64,000 bases of DNA from Litomosoides sigmodontis (Eukaryota; Nematoda; Chromadorea; Rhabditida; Onchocercidae). This document shows positions 1 through 12,800 of this stretch, one piece after another. The first letter of the stretch is position 1. The number at the start of each line of letters is the position of its first letter. Location: contig OY718805.1 of assembly GCA_963070105.1 (NCBI GenBank), positions 1,240,001 through 1,304,000 of the forward strand. Reading direction: 5' to 3'. The position numbers and the translations under genes were made by a program. Below the pieces are notes generated by a model that was not told where the DNA came from, did not search any database, and worked only from the letters and a program-made list of their open reading frames with translations.

Positions 1-10
1 TCCATTTCAG

Positions 11-79
11 GTCTACACTAAAAAACATGCAGAAACAAATTTTGCAAAAGTTGAAGGCTGCTTCTACAAAACCAAATAA
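11..79 (+). CDS. possible terminal exon of a gene entering from the left edge
   Basis: A good splice acceptor (tttcag, ending at base 10) is followed by a short open stretch. In one phase it reads about 22 codons to a TAA at 77-79. In the next phase it reads about 28 codons to a TAA near 100. An AATAAA polyadenylation signal lies at 75-80. This is what the last coding exon of a plus-strand gene would look like. The rest of the gene is outside the window, so neither phase nor product can be decided. I do not recognise the peptide. Confidence 0.25.
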   Translation, partial: VYTKKHAETNFAKVEGCFYKTK

Positions 80-100
80 AAGTTTTATTGCTCTTTAATG

Positions 101-1840
101 AATGATTTGCATGTATTTTTCATGTGCTTTTCCTCATTCAAGTTACTTGCACTTCTATATAATTATGTACATATTCCGTGATTTTTTACATGTAATTTTT
201 GTAGACAGTGCCTCATGCAAACTGCCAATTCAACAGACAGATCACATCCTGTATAACAACAAAATTACATGTTAAAAATGATGCATAATTGGTTCGGCCG
301 AACTTTGAAAATACCACTCATTGTTTTATTTAAATACTTTTTCATTTTGTTAGATTCATATAGAAAGGTGGGGGGGGGGGGGGAGGGGGAAGAATTACCA
401 GAATCTGAAGGATATGAGAAAGCATGACTTCTTTTATAAAGTATAGTCGAGGTTTTTTATTCGTAGGAACATTCCAGTTTTACAAATTGGTGTGTCAGAT
501 GTTGCGGATATTTTCAGCTGTGCATTTTGTTGTGTTTGCTTCGTTGTTTTATTTCGTTCATTTTGGTTTTTGAAAGGAATATGAAATTGTTACAACAAAT
601 TATCTAATTATTACAAGCCAATAATAGTGACCACAGATTTGCTTTACTCAAAATGTCACTCACTTAAAGGAGGCAAGGAATGATTAGTATCGTGCAAAAT
701 GTAAAATTCCAATTATCAACCTGTAGTTCAAGCCGCTCATCTAGCTGGTGGCATAAGGATGGTGAGTGGAAGTGAGGATGGCAGTCGAAGAATTAAAAAG
801 AAGCTTTTCTACGCAAGAAAGATTTGGAGTGACCATATGTGAATTATGACTTAGTTTTCTGGAACGATTTTGTATTTTGTATAGAATGATTTTTTACTGC
901 TAGCAGTAATTTCCCGCACTATTTTTACTTGTTTTTTTAATTATTTATTAGAAAAACATCATGATGGACAGCAGCACTTACAGTCATAGGAGAGTAAAAA
1001 TACATAGAAGTGTATGAAGTTGCAAAATAGTAAGTAGTTGGTGAACCAGTCTGTGTTCCAAGTTTGCTGCCTATAGAATTGTGTTGCAGGGTATCAATTT
1101 GCAAAATGTTCCGGCACTTCGGTTTTGTTACAAATAAATTTGAAGCAGGAAGTGTCATCACTTATTACTTTGTGTTACGGTCTATCCGTTTGTGGGTACT
1201 GTAATTGATTCACTTCCTGTGATAGAATGTATAGGTTCACCATTATAATTCCTATAATTGCATAAGAGTAGTTGTTAGAACATTTATTTGAAACTATTGA
1301 AATTGAAATTCCTTACCGATTACGTATTAGCTACTTAGTTAATCATTCACGTAGTAGATTTCATTTCACTATCTACTTAGATATGAATTCATTTGATTGC
1401 TTGGTTATGGTCATATTAGTAAAATCATTTAACTGAACGAAACATTTTAAGTGGCAAATTGCTCAGAAATTTCATCGTGATGAATTGGATATTTGCTGAT
1501 GTGGACCGATAACTTTAAGATGTCCAGAAGGGTTTAATGTTTTCAGACTTTCAAATTTCGGAAGAGTCTTACGTTTTGTCATCATTGATAATCGACTTCA
1601 TTTGAGCTGATTGAATTCGTTCTGCAAAAGATAAAGAAGATTTCAAGTAAATTTAAAAGTATATTGAATGCATCAGTTCACTTAAAGATTAATTTACCAT
1701 GGTCTATTCTGAAGTCCACTCATAGTACACGAATTTTGTGGATTTTGTTACTTTTGATTTTACACATGTAAGTGGAAGTTTCAAAGATCCTGGAAATCCG
1801 TATTTTTTGTTTGATTCTATCATTACTCAATAGCTTATAT
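101..1840. other. non-coding or uncertain stretch with one weak minus-strand exon candidate
   Basis: No recognisable gene. A run of 14 G lies at 370-383, followed by more G. On the minus strand an open frame at 1158-937 (73 codons, rich in S, T and Y) has a strong donor (gtaagt) about 44 bases before its stop. It could splice in phase to a short exon near 720-800 that ends ...HHPYATS-stop. It could be a separate small gene or an alternative 3' end of the gene at 1841-2685. I could not choose between these. Confidence 0.25.
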
Positions 1841-2685
1841 CTAAGCCGTACGTGATTGCTTACTCGAACCGCATAAAGCTTTTGCTGTCTTTGAACTAGC
1901 TTCCGATGCTGTCGTACTGGTCGTGTCACATTGACTGCTACTAGGTCTGTAAAGATAAATTTGCTCTTTTGCAATAATTTTTTCCGTAATCTAAAACTCG
2001 TAAACTCCTTATAATTTAATTAACACCTAGCTTGATTGGTCTATCTAATTGCTTCAATAAAAACAACGACGAAATGAGGGATAGTGTAGAGACCTGTAAA
2101 CTTTAGCTATATACTTCTTCCTAACTTCTTCATCTTTAATATTAACGTGTGGACTTGTCGCACTCGATATTTCTTGCCAACCTTCAATTTTTGCACCAGG
2201 ATGTATTTTTTTGAACTGTAAATTGTTACTGCAATTTGGTACTTCAGGCTAAGATTGATATTAGGAACAGGTGATAAAATGTTAAAGCGAGAAGTGGAAG
2301 TGAAGCGGCAAGTGAATATGATGCCGATGTAATTAGTCACCTAAATATGTGAACATAATTAGTACGAGCTTACGTCAAGCAATGTATATTTGATGTTGAT
2401 TGCAGCTCTTGACCGAATCTGTGATCGTCGAATTATGAAATAAATATACCACGGTAAAGTGGTGACAGCTATGGAAATGCTTCCAACAAGCCAGATGAAA
2501 TAAAACGTGGGTCGTTGATGATTTGTCACCGGGTCCACGTAAAATACTTTTTGATACGTAACAAAAGGAAGTTACAATGGTAATATGATAGCAATGCGGT
2601 TAATGATATTACAAAAATCAGGTACTTTTATTAAGAAAAAAGGCGACTTGCTCCAAAATTCTAACAGCTCGGTCGGTTGTATCAT
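1841..2685 (-). CDS. unrecognised small single-pass membrane protein (4-exon model)
   Basis: Proposed exons, in order of transcription, are 2685-2613, 2546-2374, 2248-2094 and 1946-1841. They sum to 507 nt, or 168 residues, ending at a TAG. The second exon encodes a clear transmembrane helix (FYFIWLVGSISIAV... then LPWYIYFII) followed by RR, as in a type of single-pass anchor. The C-terminal tail is Ser/Thr-rich. The last three exons have good donors and acceptors and matching phases. The first junction is weak (acceptor aaaaag); it was chosen because unspliced reading meets a TAA 37 codons after the ATG. The last exon also contains a strong internal donor (gtaagc near 1867), so an alternative 3' end is possible. 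I do not recognise the family, and homology would have to be tested. Confidence 0.45.
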
Positions 2686-3902
2686 GTGACAATTTTAATT
2701 TTAATTTCAAATCTAAGCAAAATTAAAAAGTCAAACTACAAATGAATGGAGCTGCTTCTACCGAAATCCTTCCATAAATTTCCGCTGTCTGTTACCATAA
2801 TTATTGTACGCTGTGATGTTCGTTTTCTTAAAATATATCGAAAATTTAGAGAATTTAGTTTCAAATGATCAGTACCAAAACTATGGATGCAACGAAGTCC
2901 TCCATTACTTTTAACTTTAATTTAAAATTACCGTAAATTCTGATCAATTTTGAGTGCTAACGAAATTGCTAACTGGTAAATTAATTCCTTAGTGGCAGAT
3001 CGGCTTCGTGATATGTTAACTTTTTTCAGGTAATTTCTTGGCACGTAATTTGCATGTTATGCAAATTTTGGTGATAATTTGCATATAAGGTTATCAGGTC
3101 GTGTTTTTGTTACCTTAAAATTTGCAAACACTAAGTAAAAGTGAAAAAGAGGAAAGAATGGTTCAGTGACACTTGTGAAGTATTAATAAAATGGTAAATG
3201 TTGTTATTGACAGTTTCGATGGTAATTTGTTTAATATGTTTATATCAATTATTTGGAGGCCATCAAACTTTAGGAGGAATATCATTTAATTCCAAAATAA
3301 TTTTTTTAATTTACATTAATATATAAAATTAGTTTCGACGAAACGAAATTACTGATTTTTTACTGAAAATTTCATCAAAAATATGCAACACAAGTTGATG
3401 GTTAGTTGTCTAAGGAGATAGTCTAAAACTTAAAATCTTACGATTCTGTGACTTCTCTGCATCTTTTGTAAAAGGCGAGAGTTAGAAGGTGAAATTTAAA
3501 ATAAGAGTGGACATGCTTAGCGGAATGCCGTAATTTTTAAGAAATGCATAGTATTGATACACTGCAGTTTGTAACTGCCATGGAAATCATTTTAAATAAT
3601 TATTTAAATGTTCAACTTTATCATTGCCAATTTTGAAGCAGCCATTGTCGGTGGCGCTGGAGAGGGTTGGCTACATTAATTGCTTTGTGAACAGGAATTG
3701 TTTCGTTTCGGATATTTAAGAGTTTGAATAACTTTGGCAAAAAATTGGAGCATCCTAAATGTTGAATTACCCTTTCAATCATTCCTTGTGCAACGTTCAC
3801 TATCTTCCAGGATGCTACCGGAATTTCACATAACCTCGTTATACTTGCAAGTATTAATTAAACTTGAATTAATTATCAATTTGTAGCGACAAATTTTGAT
3901 AA
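2686..3902. promoter_or_regulatory. shared intergenic region between two divergent small membrane-protein genes
   Basis: About 1.2 kb with no convincing exon on either strand, AT-rich. It separates the proposed starts of the minus-strand gene (2685) and the plus-strand gene (3903), so it should hold both promoters. I see no TATA-like element that I would trust, and no repeat. Confidence 0.4.
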
Positions 3903-5327
3903 ATGACATCCCAACCAACGCTACTGAAAAGTAATCAGTTGAGCAGCGAAGACATTTTGGAACTTAGCTCAGCATATTTCTCACTACGAGTGGCACTTAT
4001 ATTTCTCATTGTAACCGTTATCATTTTCGTTATTATGCAACTCATCAAGTTAACCTGCCAAATTATGAAAATTCGTAGAAAAGCCGAAAAGGTAAATTAA
4101 CTTCCTAACAAGAGCTTAATTCATCCTTTTAAATAGAAATGCAGTAATGTCTATTTTTAATTCCTATCAAGCAATATACTTTTATTCGGAACAGACAATC
4201 CTAAATATATTATCTCACATTTTTATTTATTCCTCTAATCTTCCCTTACAAAACGTTATCAATTTGCTTGCGTTTCAGCTTTACGAGAACGCAACGCCTG
4301 AGCTCGTCGTACATTCGAAGAGATCAAAAAGGTTTTTGGCACAGTTCTGTTATTTGACGTGTTTTCTGCTTATCACTCACCAATCTGTGCATTATCGGGA
4401 TTGTCGAATTCATTCATTTACAATGCATTCTAGCATTATTTTTTAGCTTTTGCTTGAATAAAGTTCAAAATTAATAGCTTAAGTTAGCCAATCTTCCAGA
4501 AGAAAGAGATCAAAGCATTCGTTGCCAAGTAAACGCATGAAAATCCAGTTATCATTGAAGAATGAACCAGAAACGTCCGCAGATCGCGAAGCGGCTAGCA
4601 AAAAAGAGCCCAAAAAGAAGGAACTTCTATCAGTAATCTCTTTGTCAAAATATTACACCAGCAAAATCACAAGAAATTCCGCGAAAGCTCCTGTAATGAA
4701 GCAATTGTTAAATTCTGCAAATTGCGAATTCGCAAAGAACCGAAAAAGCATGGACACTTTCTCTCAGAAGTTTCGCGATCTTAAATTTTCAGGTGCAAAA
4801 TGAAGTCCGAACAGAAACAAACGCTACGCTACCATATGATGAGAGTAAAAAATTTTCGGATGAACTTCCAGTTCCAGACATCAAAGATTCACTTGCGCTC
4901 TTCGGCAATAAATCTTTTTGATTTCCATTGTGAAAGAATAATCAATGGGAATTCATTAGGCTCAAATCAAATGAACTATTAAGCTTTTGCAGGTTCACAC
5001 GACTCATCACCACTTACGCCGATATCTATCAAGAAGAAACCTACATTCTCGGCGCTGAAAGCTCAGGATTCTTTAATGCTTGTTAACAGTCAGACATCGT
5101 TGCAACCATCAAGCAGTGCTGAGAAAATAAACGAGAAAGTAGGATTCAAAGACAAGTTCATGGGGACGAGTGTCCTGGATTCCGATGACGACAAGTCTAG
5201 CTTTGTGGCGGCGAAAGCGCAGGACTCGTTGATGGTCGTTAATGATTTGAAGCCATTACAACCTTCCGCTAGCGCTGAACAAACAAACTTGGAGGACTCT
5301 AACAACAACAAAGTGAACCACAAATGA
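3903..5327 (+). CDS. unrecognised single-pass membrane protein with a basic tail and an internal repeat
   Basis: Four exons, 3903-4091, 4279-4331, 4500-4792 and 4993-5327, give 870 nt, or 289 residues. Every junction has GT...AG and matching phase. Residues about 25-50 form one strongly hydrophobic helix (ALIFLIVTVIIFVIMQLI), followed by basic residues; there is no other hydrophobic stretch. After the helix the protein is long, hydrophilic and lysine-rich (a KRSKRRKRSK cluster, later KKEPKKKE), with no domain I recognise. The C-terminal 90 residues carry two copies of a KAQDSLM-VN...LQPS-SAE unit 52 codons apart. The start is the ATG immediately before the hydrophobic exon, with no upstream acceptor visible. 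It looks like a membrane-anchored protein with a disordered, probably cytoplasmic tail; its function is unknown. Confidence 0.7.
5058..5300 (+). repeat. two-unit coding repeat in the membrane protein's C-terminus
   Basis: Unit 1 begins at 5058 (KAQDSLMLVNSQTSLQPSSS) and unit 2 at 5214 (KAQDSLMVVNDLKPLQPSAS). The units start 156 bases (52 codons) apart. The match covers roughly 27 residues, with several synonymous base differences, so it is not a recent copy. Confidence 0.75.
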
Positions 5328-6893
5328 CATCGAATTGTGATTATCATTATCATTACTATCACTATCATTCATCATTGCTATTATTATCTAGCAATCATAT
5401 TATCTTGTTTGCTTGAAGCTATGAAGCATTCATTATCTGTCGCTTGCTGCTTTTTCCGTAATAATTGGTCAACGTTGCTCGGTCCCACTACTCAAAATTC
5501 GGAAAACAACTTACAATTTCACATCATAGAGTACTTAACCAATTAGACATATCCATTATGCACAATGACAAGAGCAATAAATCGAATATTGTCAAAATAC
5601 ATGCCTAATCAGCAGGACCTTTTTCTATAACCGTGACAGTTTAAGTACGTTTTAAATTTCAAAGGTTTCACCAATAATGTCATCATTCCACACTTATTAA
5701 AGCAATAACACATAAGAGTTCAATTCAAATCCAATAAAATATGAACTGATTCGCCTATCAATTAACTTTATCGAGTCAACCTGGAAAGCGTACTGCTTTC
5801 TCCACGATAGGCAATGCAGAGACGCCTGAAGATACAAAAATGCCTCCGCGAAAAAACAAAGCCTTACATTTAATCATAACTGATTAGAGATGATTCAAAG
5901 TTTCCTTTTTACAGGGAAACAATTTTATAATTCCAATTAAAGTTTATAATACCTTTAAAATATCGTCAAACTACCTGTACCATAGAATTTATTTTGTAAT
6001 ATTTATACAAAGTATAGTAAATCGAATGAACACAAACAAATGGAATGTATTATGATGAAAAAAATACAAATTCTATTTTCCACTGAGAAAGCACTAAATG
6101 CAGTACGCAAAATCCAGCATCTCAGCGCTTTACTGATAAGCGAGGTGCCACGGCGTTATCTTGCTAGACATGTAAATGTTGTCATTTAGAATAAAATGCT
6201 ACCCATTGAAAGTGCCGCAAATACAAAACATCAGAAAACTGTACAAAAAAGATTTGCACAAAAACACACAGCACATACGGCAGTATTGTTTGAACAAACA
6301 GGCAACAGCAGAACCAGTATCTTCTACATTTCAGGAATCAAAAAAGTACGATTTATCCTAGCACTTCAAATATGGATTGCAAAATAAATGATCAGTAGCG
6401 TCGAGGTAGCAGTTTCTAATTTCTTGCTCCACGATTAGAAAAAGGATTATCTGCTTTAAGTGGCATAATATACTGATTATCGGTATTCCTCCCCGTTCAT
6501 CTTTTGTATTTACAAACGGAGCAACGTATTTGGCTACACAGCTATTGCCTTCACTTCCATTATAGTGGAATGATTAAAAATCACATTAAATGAAAGCACT
6601 AATATATTAAACTGGAACAGATCATACTTATATGTAAGTAAAATGAAATGGAACCAACAAACGTAACTATGCATCAGCTAGAATTCTCCTTCACGCAAAT
6701 TCTGGCAGTACATTTCAAGAAACATAATGGTATGTCTTTTTATCAATCATAAATAATGTCCCCAGACAGAAATGGTCCTCTTTTCTTTTCTTTATGAAAT
6801 AAAAAGACTCAAAAACCCACGCATAGTACAACTTTATCCAAAAAACACAAGTGCAAAAAGCGACCAAAGCAGAAAAGCAAGATCTAAATTAAA
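5328..6893. other. convergent 3' flank between the membrane-protein gene and myosin
   Basis: This contains the 3' ends of two convergent genes. A run of degenerate ATCATT/ATTATC units lies at 5331-5400. AATAAA occurs near 5577 and 5733 and could serve the plus-strand gene. Short open frames around 6176-6387 overlap each other, have no splice context and a simple composition; I do not call them genes. Confidence 0.4.
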
Positions 6894-9800
6894 TTAACTA
6901 GCGGTAAGGTCTGGATCATCTCCTGCAAAAGATCCTGCTGTTGAGCCCGAATTTGGCCGAGGCAAATCAGCACTATCACCACCAAAACTTCGAGCACCTC
7001 GCCCGACACTATCTGTCTCACCTACAATAATAAAGCTACCATCTTCAACCAAAAATGAAAAATCAACAAGATCAAAAGCTTCAAAAAAAAAATCACCAAA
7101 ACAGTCATGATTTCATCACTGAAAATTGAATATATAACTGTACAGCTGTATATTTCTTTCATCTACCTACTCCTTTCAACATTTCTACATTTCGTGTTAC
7201 TTAGCACTATACAAATAAGTACATTTTGAGATAACTAAACCGAATTTCCTAACACTTAAATGTCACAAATTTCAATTGAATAAAATATACGCTTACTTCC
7301 GAAACGTGAAGTACTCGCTCGGTTGAGTCCAGAACGTCGTGCAAGTGCTGCTAAACTTTTTAGCTGTGCATTTTCTCGAGTTAGTGTTTCATTAGCTTCA
7401 TTCAGATCATCAATATTTCTTTGCAACTGTCGACATTTTGATCGTTCACGGCAGGCTTCTTCCTCCAAATCTTCGATCTGTCGACGCATCTGACGATGTC
7501 GTGCCATCGCGCGATCTGCCTAAAATAATTATTTGCCTTTACAGACTGACAACAGTTTAAATTTCGGAAAAGGTCGAACAGTCGAAATTTACAACTTAAT
7601 TTATCGAAATTTTTATATATCGATTAAGCTCACAGTTTCTTTCAATTGATCTATGTTTCGCTTCTCTTCTTCATTCATCACCAATGTATCACTTAATTTC
7701 TTCTCCATACGCCGAATCTGTAATTACTATTTAAAAACAGGATATTGGTAAAATTATTCCTAGGAGTTTTCTACTCCAACTTCACATCCAACATCATCCA
7801 AAGCTCGTTTCTCATAAGCAGAAGACATATCGCCCCCAAAGTTTTACTCGCGTGTTGTCTATCACTAATTGGCGTTTAAGTATAAAAAATAAAGAAGCAT
7901 AGAACTAGAACTCGGAAAAAGATAAGTGCTATCTAATTCAGAAACCACCTAGTGAAAGAAGATATGTCCAAAAATGCAAATCCTGATTTAGCAAGTGCCA
8001 TTACCAGAAAACGAGTGAAGCCTAATGATCACATTATTCGAAATGCAACGACTTCAAAAGAAGCTTAGAAATAACCTGTCGATTAGCCGTATTTCGTTCT
8101 TGCTCGATTTGAGCACAATGTTCATTTGCTGCTTGAAGCTTTGCTTCCAGCGCAGCAATCTGCCCTCGATTACGTGTACGCATGTCATTTTCCATTTCCT
8201 CTAACTAAAGTTAAAAGTTTTAAGACCCGTCGAATTTTCGATAACTACTATGTACTGCAAAGGCAATAATCAAAAAACTTGCCGTTACTCTTAGATCTTT
8301 ACATTGTCGTTCATAATTCTCCTTGTCTGCTTCTAACTTTTCGCACAATGAACGTTCAGCTGCCAATTCCGTTGTCAGCGTTTCCAGCTACAAACTTTCG
8401 TTCAAACTTAAACTACAACAAATCAGTAGCGCAGTGTCACTCAACAGCACTTAATAAAGAATAAGAGAATTTCAGGTAATACAGAAATGCACATTTCCAC
8501 TTAGCAACAGAAACATAAATTCCGCAATCTCTATCAAAAAACTACGACCTATCATGTACAGTCATTCAATTCCTAGCTCTTGCAACATTTGAACAAATTC
8601 ATAAAATACCTGAATCTGCGCTTTCCTCAGTTTGTCGCTGCTTAATTCAGCGTTATTTTGTTCCTCTTCAACCTGTTCCTCGAGCTCACAAATCTTAGTT
8701 TCCAGCCTCTTCTTCTCTTCAGTACTCATCAAACTAGTTTTAACACTGAGCTCTTCGACAGCATCATCCCTTTCTCTCTCTGCACGGCGCCTATCTGCGG
8801 CTAATTGCATATTCGTTTCTGTTACACTCGCCAATTCATCTCCCATTAATTTCAATCTGCGAAGGAAGTTAACAATTTTCGTGCTGTCCAAAAAGAAAAA
8901 AAAGGAAAAAGCAATACAGAACTACCGAAAGCAATGAAAAAGACTTCGGCTTGTACGTAATTTGCTGTACTACAAATGAATTTTTTTCCTACCTTTTCTC
9001 CATATCCTGTGTCCGCTGCAATGCTGCATCCCTAATGTCTTTCAATTCTTCCACTTCCGATTGCAAATCTTTCAGCTGTAAATTGCATTTCCGAACTTGC
9101 CGTGAAAATTCCTCTTTTTGGGTAGTAATAACTTCCATCTGTTCTAATGAATGATGCAAATCCACTTCCAACTTGCGTTTTTGTTGCAACAAAGTTAACC
9201 GAGTACGACGTTCAGATTCCAATTCACTTTCCACTTCACCAAGCTGAGAATATCAAGTTTTCAGCAGTCGAAAATTATAATTAACAAAGTTCATTTAGTC
9301 TGCTGAATCCACGTATAACTTCTATGATAGTAAGCCGCTTAAATCTTCAATCGCTTTTCAAGTTTTCACATAATCCTATTTGAAATCGAATCGATACCTT
9401 TTTTATCATTATTTTGCGTCGTTCGTCGTCATCCCGCTCTCTGTCACTGCGAACTTTATCCAGTTCAGCATTACTTGCCTGTAACGTCACATCTAATCGT
9501 AGTTTTGCATCTTCCGCAAGTTGTAGGTTATCTTCCAACTCGGTGATCGTTTCTTTTGCGTTTGCTAATTCAGCCTCCAACTGCCGCTTCATTCGATCAA
9601 GTTCCAAAACACTGCGACCGGTGTCGTCCTTCATAGTAACCTAAAGACTTAAATAAATACCAAAAATTAGTGCGAACAACTTTAAGCCATCGGCAAATTG
9701 TATTAATTGATTAATGACAAGGAATATTAACACAACGAAATAAAAAAATGATAATCTACATAAAAGTAATACAAATGTAAAAAATTTCTACACCGCCTGA

Positions 9801-12800
9801 CGTACAAGAAAACAGCGAAAACTTACAGCATTGTCAAGGTCCAGTTGCAGAGTGTTTCGAATGTTTTCTAGCTCGACAATTCGACTTTTGAGAATATCAA
9901 TTTCCTTTGCCATCAGTAGTGCATTTGATTCATGATCACGCAACTATAATCATACAAAATTTAAATACGCTTAGAGATTTAAAAAATCGCAACCTAAAAA
10001 CGGCATGTAAAAGGATGTTTACCATAGCTAAACCGACCTCATTACATCTATCTCTAGAAATGCAACTGAAATTTTTTCCGAATTTGTCTATTTACATATG
10101 GTCTCTCTCTCGAATTTCACAATTATTTATCAAGTTTCGTCCATTTTGAGCCACATAACGAACTAACTAAAAGGAAAGACCAAAATCACTAAATCTTCAG
10201 TAAAATATTTTTCGATGGTACCTCCTGTGCAAGCTTATCCCGTTCTGCGCTAGCTTTAGCAAAATTTGACTTTTCTTCTTCAAGCACTTGGTCAAATTTC
10301 CGCTGTTTCTTCTCCATTTCACGTACACTGAATCGCAATTTATTTAGCTCGTTTAGCATATCCTCATTCTAAAAAAGTGACCGCATAACTAACTTTACAT
10401 GCAAAACTTACAGTTTCAAAAATGAAGAAATATGAATCCATTTTTTCTGTCAGATGTAGAGTCTCATCAAATGATACTAAACAAAGAGAAAAGACAATCT
10501 GGAAAATAATGAATGCAGCGATATCTGTTAACTTCAGTGAGATAGAAATTAAGAGAGATAGATTTTATCGACAATGATTTTGGTTCATTTTTACCATGGT
10601 CATTCATTCATAATCACTCAAAAATCCTTTCTGATTTCGCTATTCCTTCCACTGTAAGAAGCGCAGAAAATGATATCCACATAAACTTAATAAAGGTTAC
10701 CATTTCGTAAGGACAAAATTTTCCTGAACATTCACCTACCACACGATCCAAAAAAAGTACCAATTTTTTTCCACCATGGATGTTTTATAAATAACTGTAC
10801 TAATGCTTCATATATTTGTTATTGAAAGATCATATGATATTCATTACTATGAGGAGAAAAATAGATATAACAACAAATTATGAAACGTAAGTGTAACATT
10901 AGTGACCTGGTAAAATTAGTGATGGGGCTCCACACACCAATTTTTTGGTTCAGCAATGTTACTTTTTATCTTTTAATAAAATAGCAACCCAAAGGTATCA
11001 AAACTGCATCTTCTATACTTCAGCAAACTCTACGTTAAGTAAAGAAGAAGTTAGCGAAAGAATATCAGTTGAGCCTAAAATGAATTATAATTAGCTTACC
11101 TCCTGCATTAATTTCCCTTTTGCCTTTTCACTCCTAGCATGAGCATATTCACTCTGCTCCAGCTCCTTCTTATAAATTTCCACTTCCCTCATCATTTTTT
11201 TACGTAACTCTTCCGTTTGTAGAAATAGCTTTTCATCATTCTTCTTTTTCGTATCAATTAGTTGCTGTTTTAGGGAATTTATCTCCTGCAGATTTGCGCA
11301 GTACTTATTCACAAACGAAATGATGACGGTAAAATAATGCAAAGGAAATTTAACTATTCCTTAAATAATCAAAAGCTGGGAACAATCACCGATCGTAGGA
11401 ATATGACCGTTGGAATTTTTAACCTTCCTTTTCCTCTGTGTTTATAATTTGACTATTAAAAGACAATCACACAACTGTGAATTACAGTTCAAGATCCGAA
11501 ATAAACTGTAGCAGACTTTTTCACACTTCTGAATAGTAAATTCATTCTGTTCTTTATTTTCTCGCAAATTTTCTAATTTGTCATCTTGAGTTCGCAGCTT
11601 CGCTCGCATTGCCTCATTTTGGGATTTTTCAAGATTTATCAAGTCAGTTAAATCAGTGATCTGAAAATAAATTACCCTCTTCATTATGCTAACTTAGCAA
11701 CACCCAATTATATGGATATCCTTGCTTTGAGGGGAGACGTAATCAGGAAAAAGGAAAGAAGTGATCCAAGACAGTGAGAACGAGACGTTATCCAGATTCT
11801 TTGTGAAAAGAATTAATACAATAATTTTGATATGGAAGCTGACTTGAGCTTCTGCAGTTGCCACTTTCTTATGCAATATTAAAATAACATTTTCGTTACT
11901 TTCCAGTTCCTGAGTTAGCCTTTCCGCCTCTGATTGAACCTAAAAGTAAAAAATTTCAGCGACTACCGAACTGTCAACGACATGAAATATGTACTCCTTA
12001 AATATCACTAAAATTATACTACAGAAAAATGAAAAATGTGTAATCTACTTCTAGCACATCTTTCTAATTTCCGAGTTTAATATATTTGCTTAATTTACCA
12101 AAGCCTCATCATTCCATAAAACTCAATTCTTACAGAAATCCAGTGATTCATAATAAATTCAAGCTTTTCATGTAACCATTCTGAAAGCAAATACACATGA
12201 CGTTGAGTAAAAGTACATCACTGCGTTCCTTCCAATAATCTAACGCACGGTTTTAGTAAATGGCAATCTCACTCACTTTTGACAAAGTAGATTTTAATTC
12301 AGTGGTATTTTTCTCAGCTTCTTGAGCTTTTATTTGCCATTCGTTTAATAGATTCTCGGCATTTTTTCTTTTTCGTTCATTCTCTAGGCCAATAGACTGA
12401 TTCCGTTCAATTACAACGATTTTTTCTTGCAAATCATTTTCAATACAATTCTTTGTTTTAATTATCTAAAACACACGGCAATAAAATATCTTGCATGTTA
12501 CTATATTGGTATTTTTTATATCGTCCAAACCCAAAGTTGGGAATCAAGACATGCAAATATGTTCAAGTAAACTCTTTAAAAAAAAATTTGTGCTATTATA
12601 GCCGTAGAAAAACCTGTTGTAGTTGTTTTTTTAATTGCTCGTTATCAGCTCTAACACCATTCAATTGTAGTAAATGTTTAGCTTTCAACTCGGCAATATT
12701 TTGTTCATGTTGCGCTGCTATTTCTTCGAGCTCTTTCTGCAAAATTTTAAAAATAACACTACAATAGATTACAAACTCTCTTCTACTTTCATATGTCGGT

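Noticed and set aside
6176..6387. Two overlapping plus-strand open frames of about 60 codons
   Set aside because: They overlap in different frames, have no splice or start context, and lie in the 3' flank of convergent genes.
8632..9644. Plus-strand open frames rich in Ser and Leu
   Set aside because: They are the antisense of the myosin coiled-coil exons, whose Glu/Lys codons read as Ser/Leu-rich on the other strand.
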